Assembly: GCA_030833605.1 (NCBI GenBank)
Contig: JAURGV010000174.1
Span: forward strand, 1 to 5,295
DNA from: Rhodothermales bacterium
Lineage (GTDB): Bacteria > Bacteroidota > Rhodothermia > Rhodothermales > UBA10348
Direction: 5' to 3'
DNA length: 5,295 nt
In this document: positions 5,116 to 5,295 of the stretch, one piece after another
Layout: the number at the start of each line of letters is the position of its first letter
Numbering within the stretch: the first letter of the stretch is position 1
Position numbers and translations under genes: made by a program
Notes under the pieces: generated by a model
Told to the model about the DNA's origin: nothing
The model's database searches: none
What the model saw: only the letters and a program-made list of their open reading frames with translations

Positions 5116-5295
5116 AAGACGTGAATCAACAGTTGAAGCCCGGTGAAATTCGCCTTGATTACATCCCGTTTGATTGGCCGCTAACTCCGCTGGGAGCAAA
5201 GAAAGATCCTTATGTTGCGGGGTGGCAGAATCGTCCCTTTAGCGTCAAGGAGGTAGAAGAAGAGATTGTTGCGGGTAAGTGTAAGGCCATTGGCT
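5112..5295 (+). CDS. Primase-polymerase-like protein, N-terminal fragment (cut by right edge)
   Basis: Sixty-one residues are visible before the window ends. The segment WPLTPLGAKKDPYVAGWQ (22-39), then RPFSVKEVEEEIVAGKCKAIG, matches the opening of bifunctional primase/polymerase (Prim-Pol) domains, in which a P-x-x-P-x-x-x-x-K-x-P...GW element precedes a helix and the first beta strand. Those domains make primers or short DNA for plasmid and phage replication and are often fused to a helicase. The catalytic DxD and His residues would lie beyond the edge, so activity cannot be judged. A well-placed AGGA and the ATGA overlap with the preceding gene support the start. The neighbouring exonuclease fits a replication module. 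Confidence in a real gene is high; confidence in the family is moderate, because only the N-terminus is seen. Confidence 0.72.
   Translation, partial: MKDVNQQLKPGEIRLDYIPFDWPLTPLGAKKDPYVAGWQNRPFSVKEVEEEIVAGKCKAIG

Overview
The window most likely comes from a tailed dsDNA phage of a marine cyanobacterium (Synechococcus/Prochlorococcus type). A high-light-inducible protein (HLIP) gene points to an oxygenic phototroph or its virus. Tightly packed, overlapping small genes, a PD-(D/E)XK exonuclease and the start of a primase-polymerase-like gene point to a phage replication region. I cannot name a phage lineage. A cyanobacterial prophage or other integrated element is the main alternative.

The layout is divergent, with a switch point at about 3710-3762. 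Leftward (minus strand) from the switch come six genes with almost no space between them: a 34-residue single-span membrane peptide (3605-3709), an HLIP with an unusual N-terminal extension (3360-3608), a 53-residue acidic protein (3209-3370), a two-domain glycosyltransferase with a DUF4422-like half and a GT2-like half (1684-3195), an extended-SDR sugar-nucleotide epimerase/reductase (814-1680), and an RfbH/DdhC-like sugar 3-dehydrase cut off by the left edge (1-889). Junctions are 4-, 11- and 76-base overlaps or gaps of 13 and 3 bases, which suggests one translationally coupled operon.

Rightward (plus strand) come an MGME1/RecB-like exonuclease (about 3763-4578), a 95-residue charged helical protein (4559-4846), a 59-residue unrecognised protein (4936-5115) and the first 61 residues of a primase-polymerase-like protein (5112 to the right edge). 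This looks like a replication/recombination arm.

The most notable content is the sugar module. The RfbH-like protein has His where PLP aminotransferases have the Schiff-base Lys, and it carries the four-cysteine iron-sulfur pattern of CDP-6-deoxy-4-hexulose-3-dehydrase (E1) with a four-residue insertion in its last loop. Together with the SDR and the glycosyltransferase it predicts phage-directed synthesis and transfer of a 3-deoxy or 3,6-dideoxy sugar, for example onto host LPS or the virion. This module is co-oriented with, and apparently co-transcribed behind, an HLIP.

Four genes (34, 53 and 59 residues, and the left-edge RfbH) were found by reading the strands directly. No RNA genes, CRISPR arrays, insertion sequences or convincing terminators were seen.
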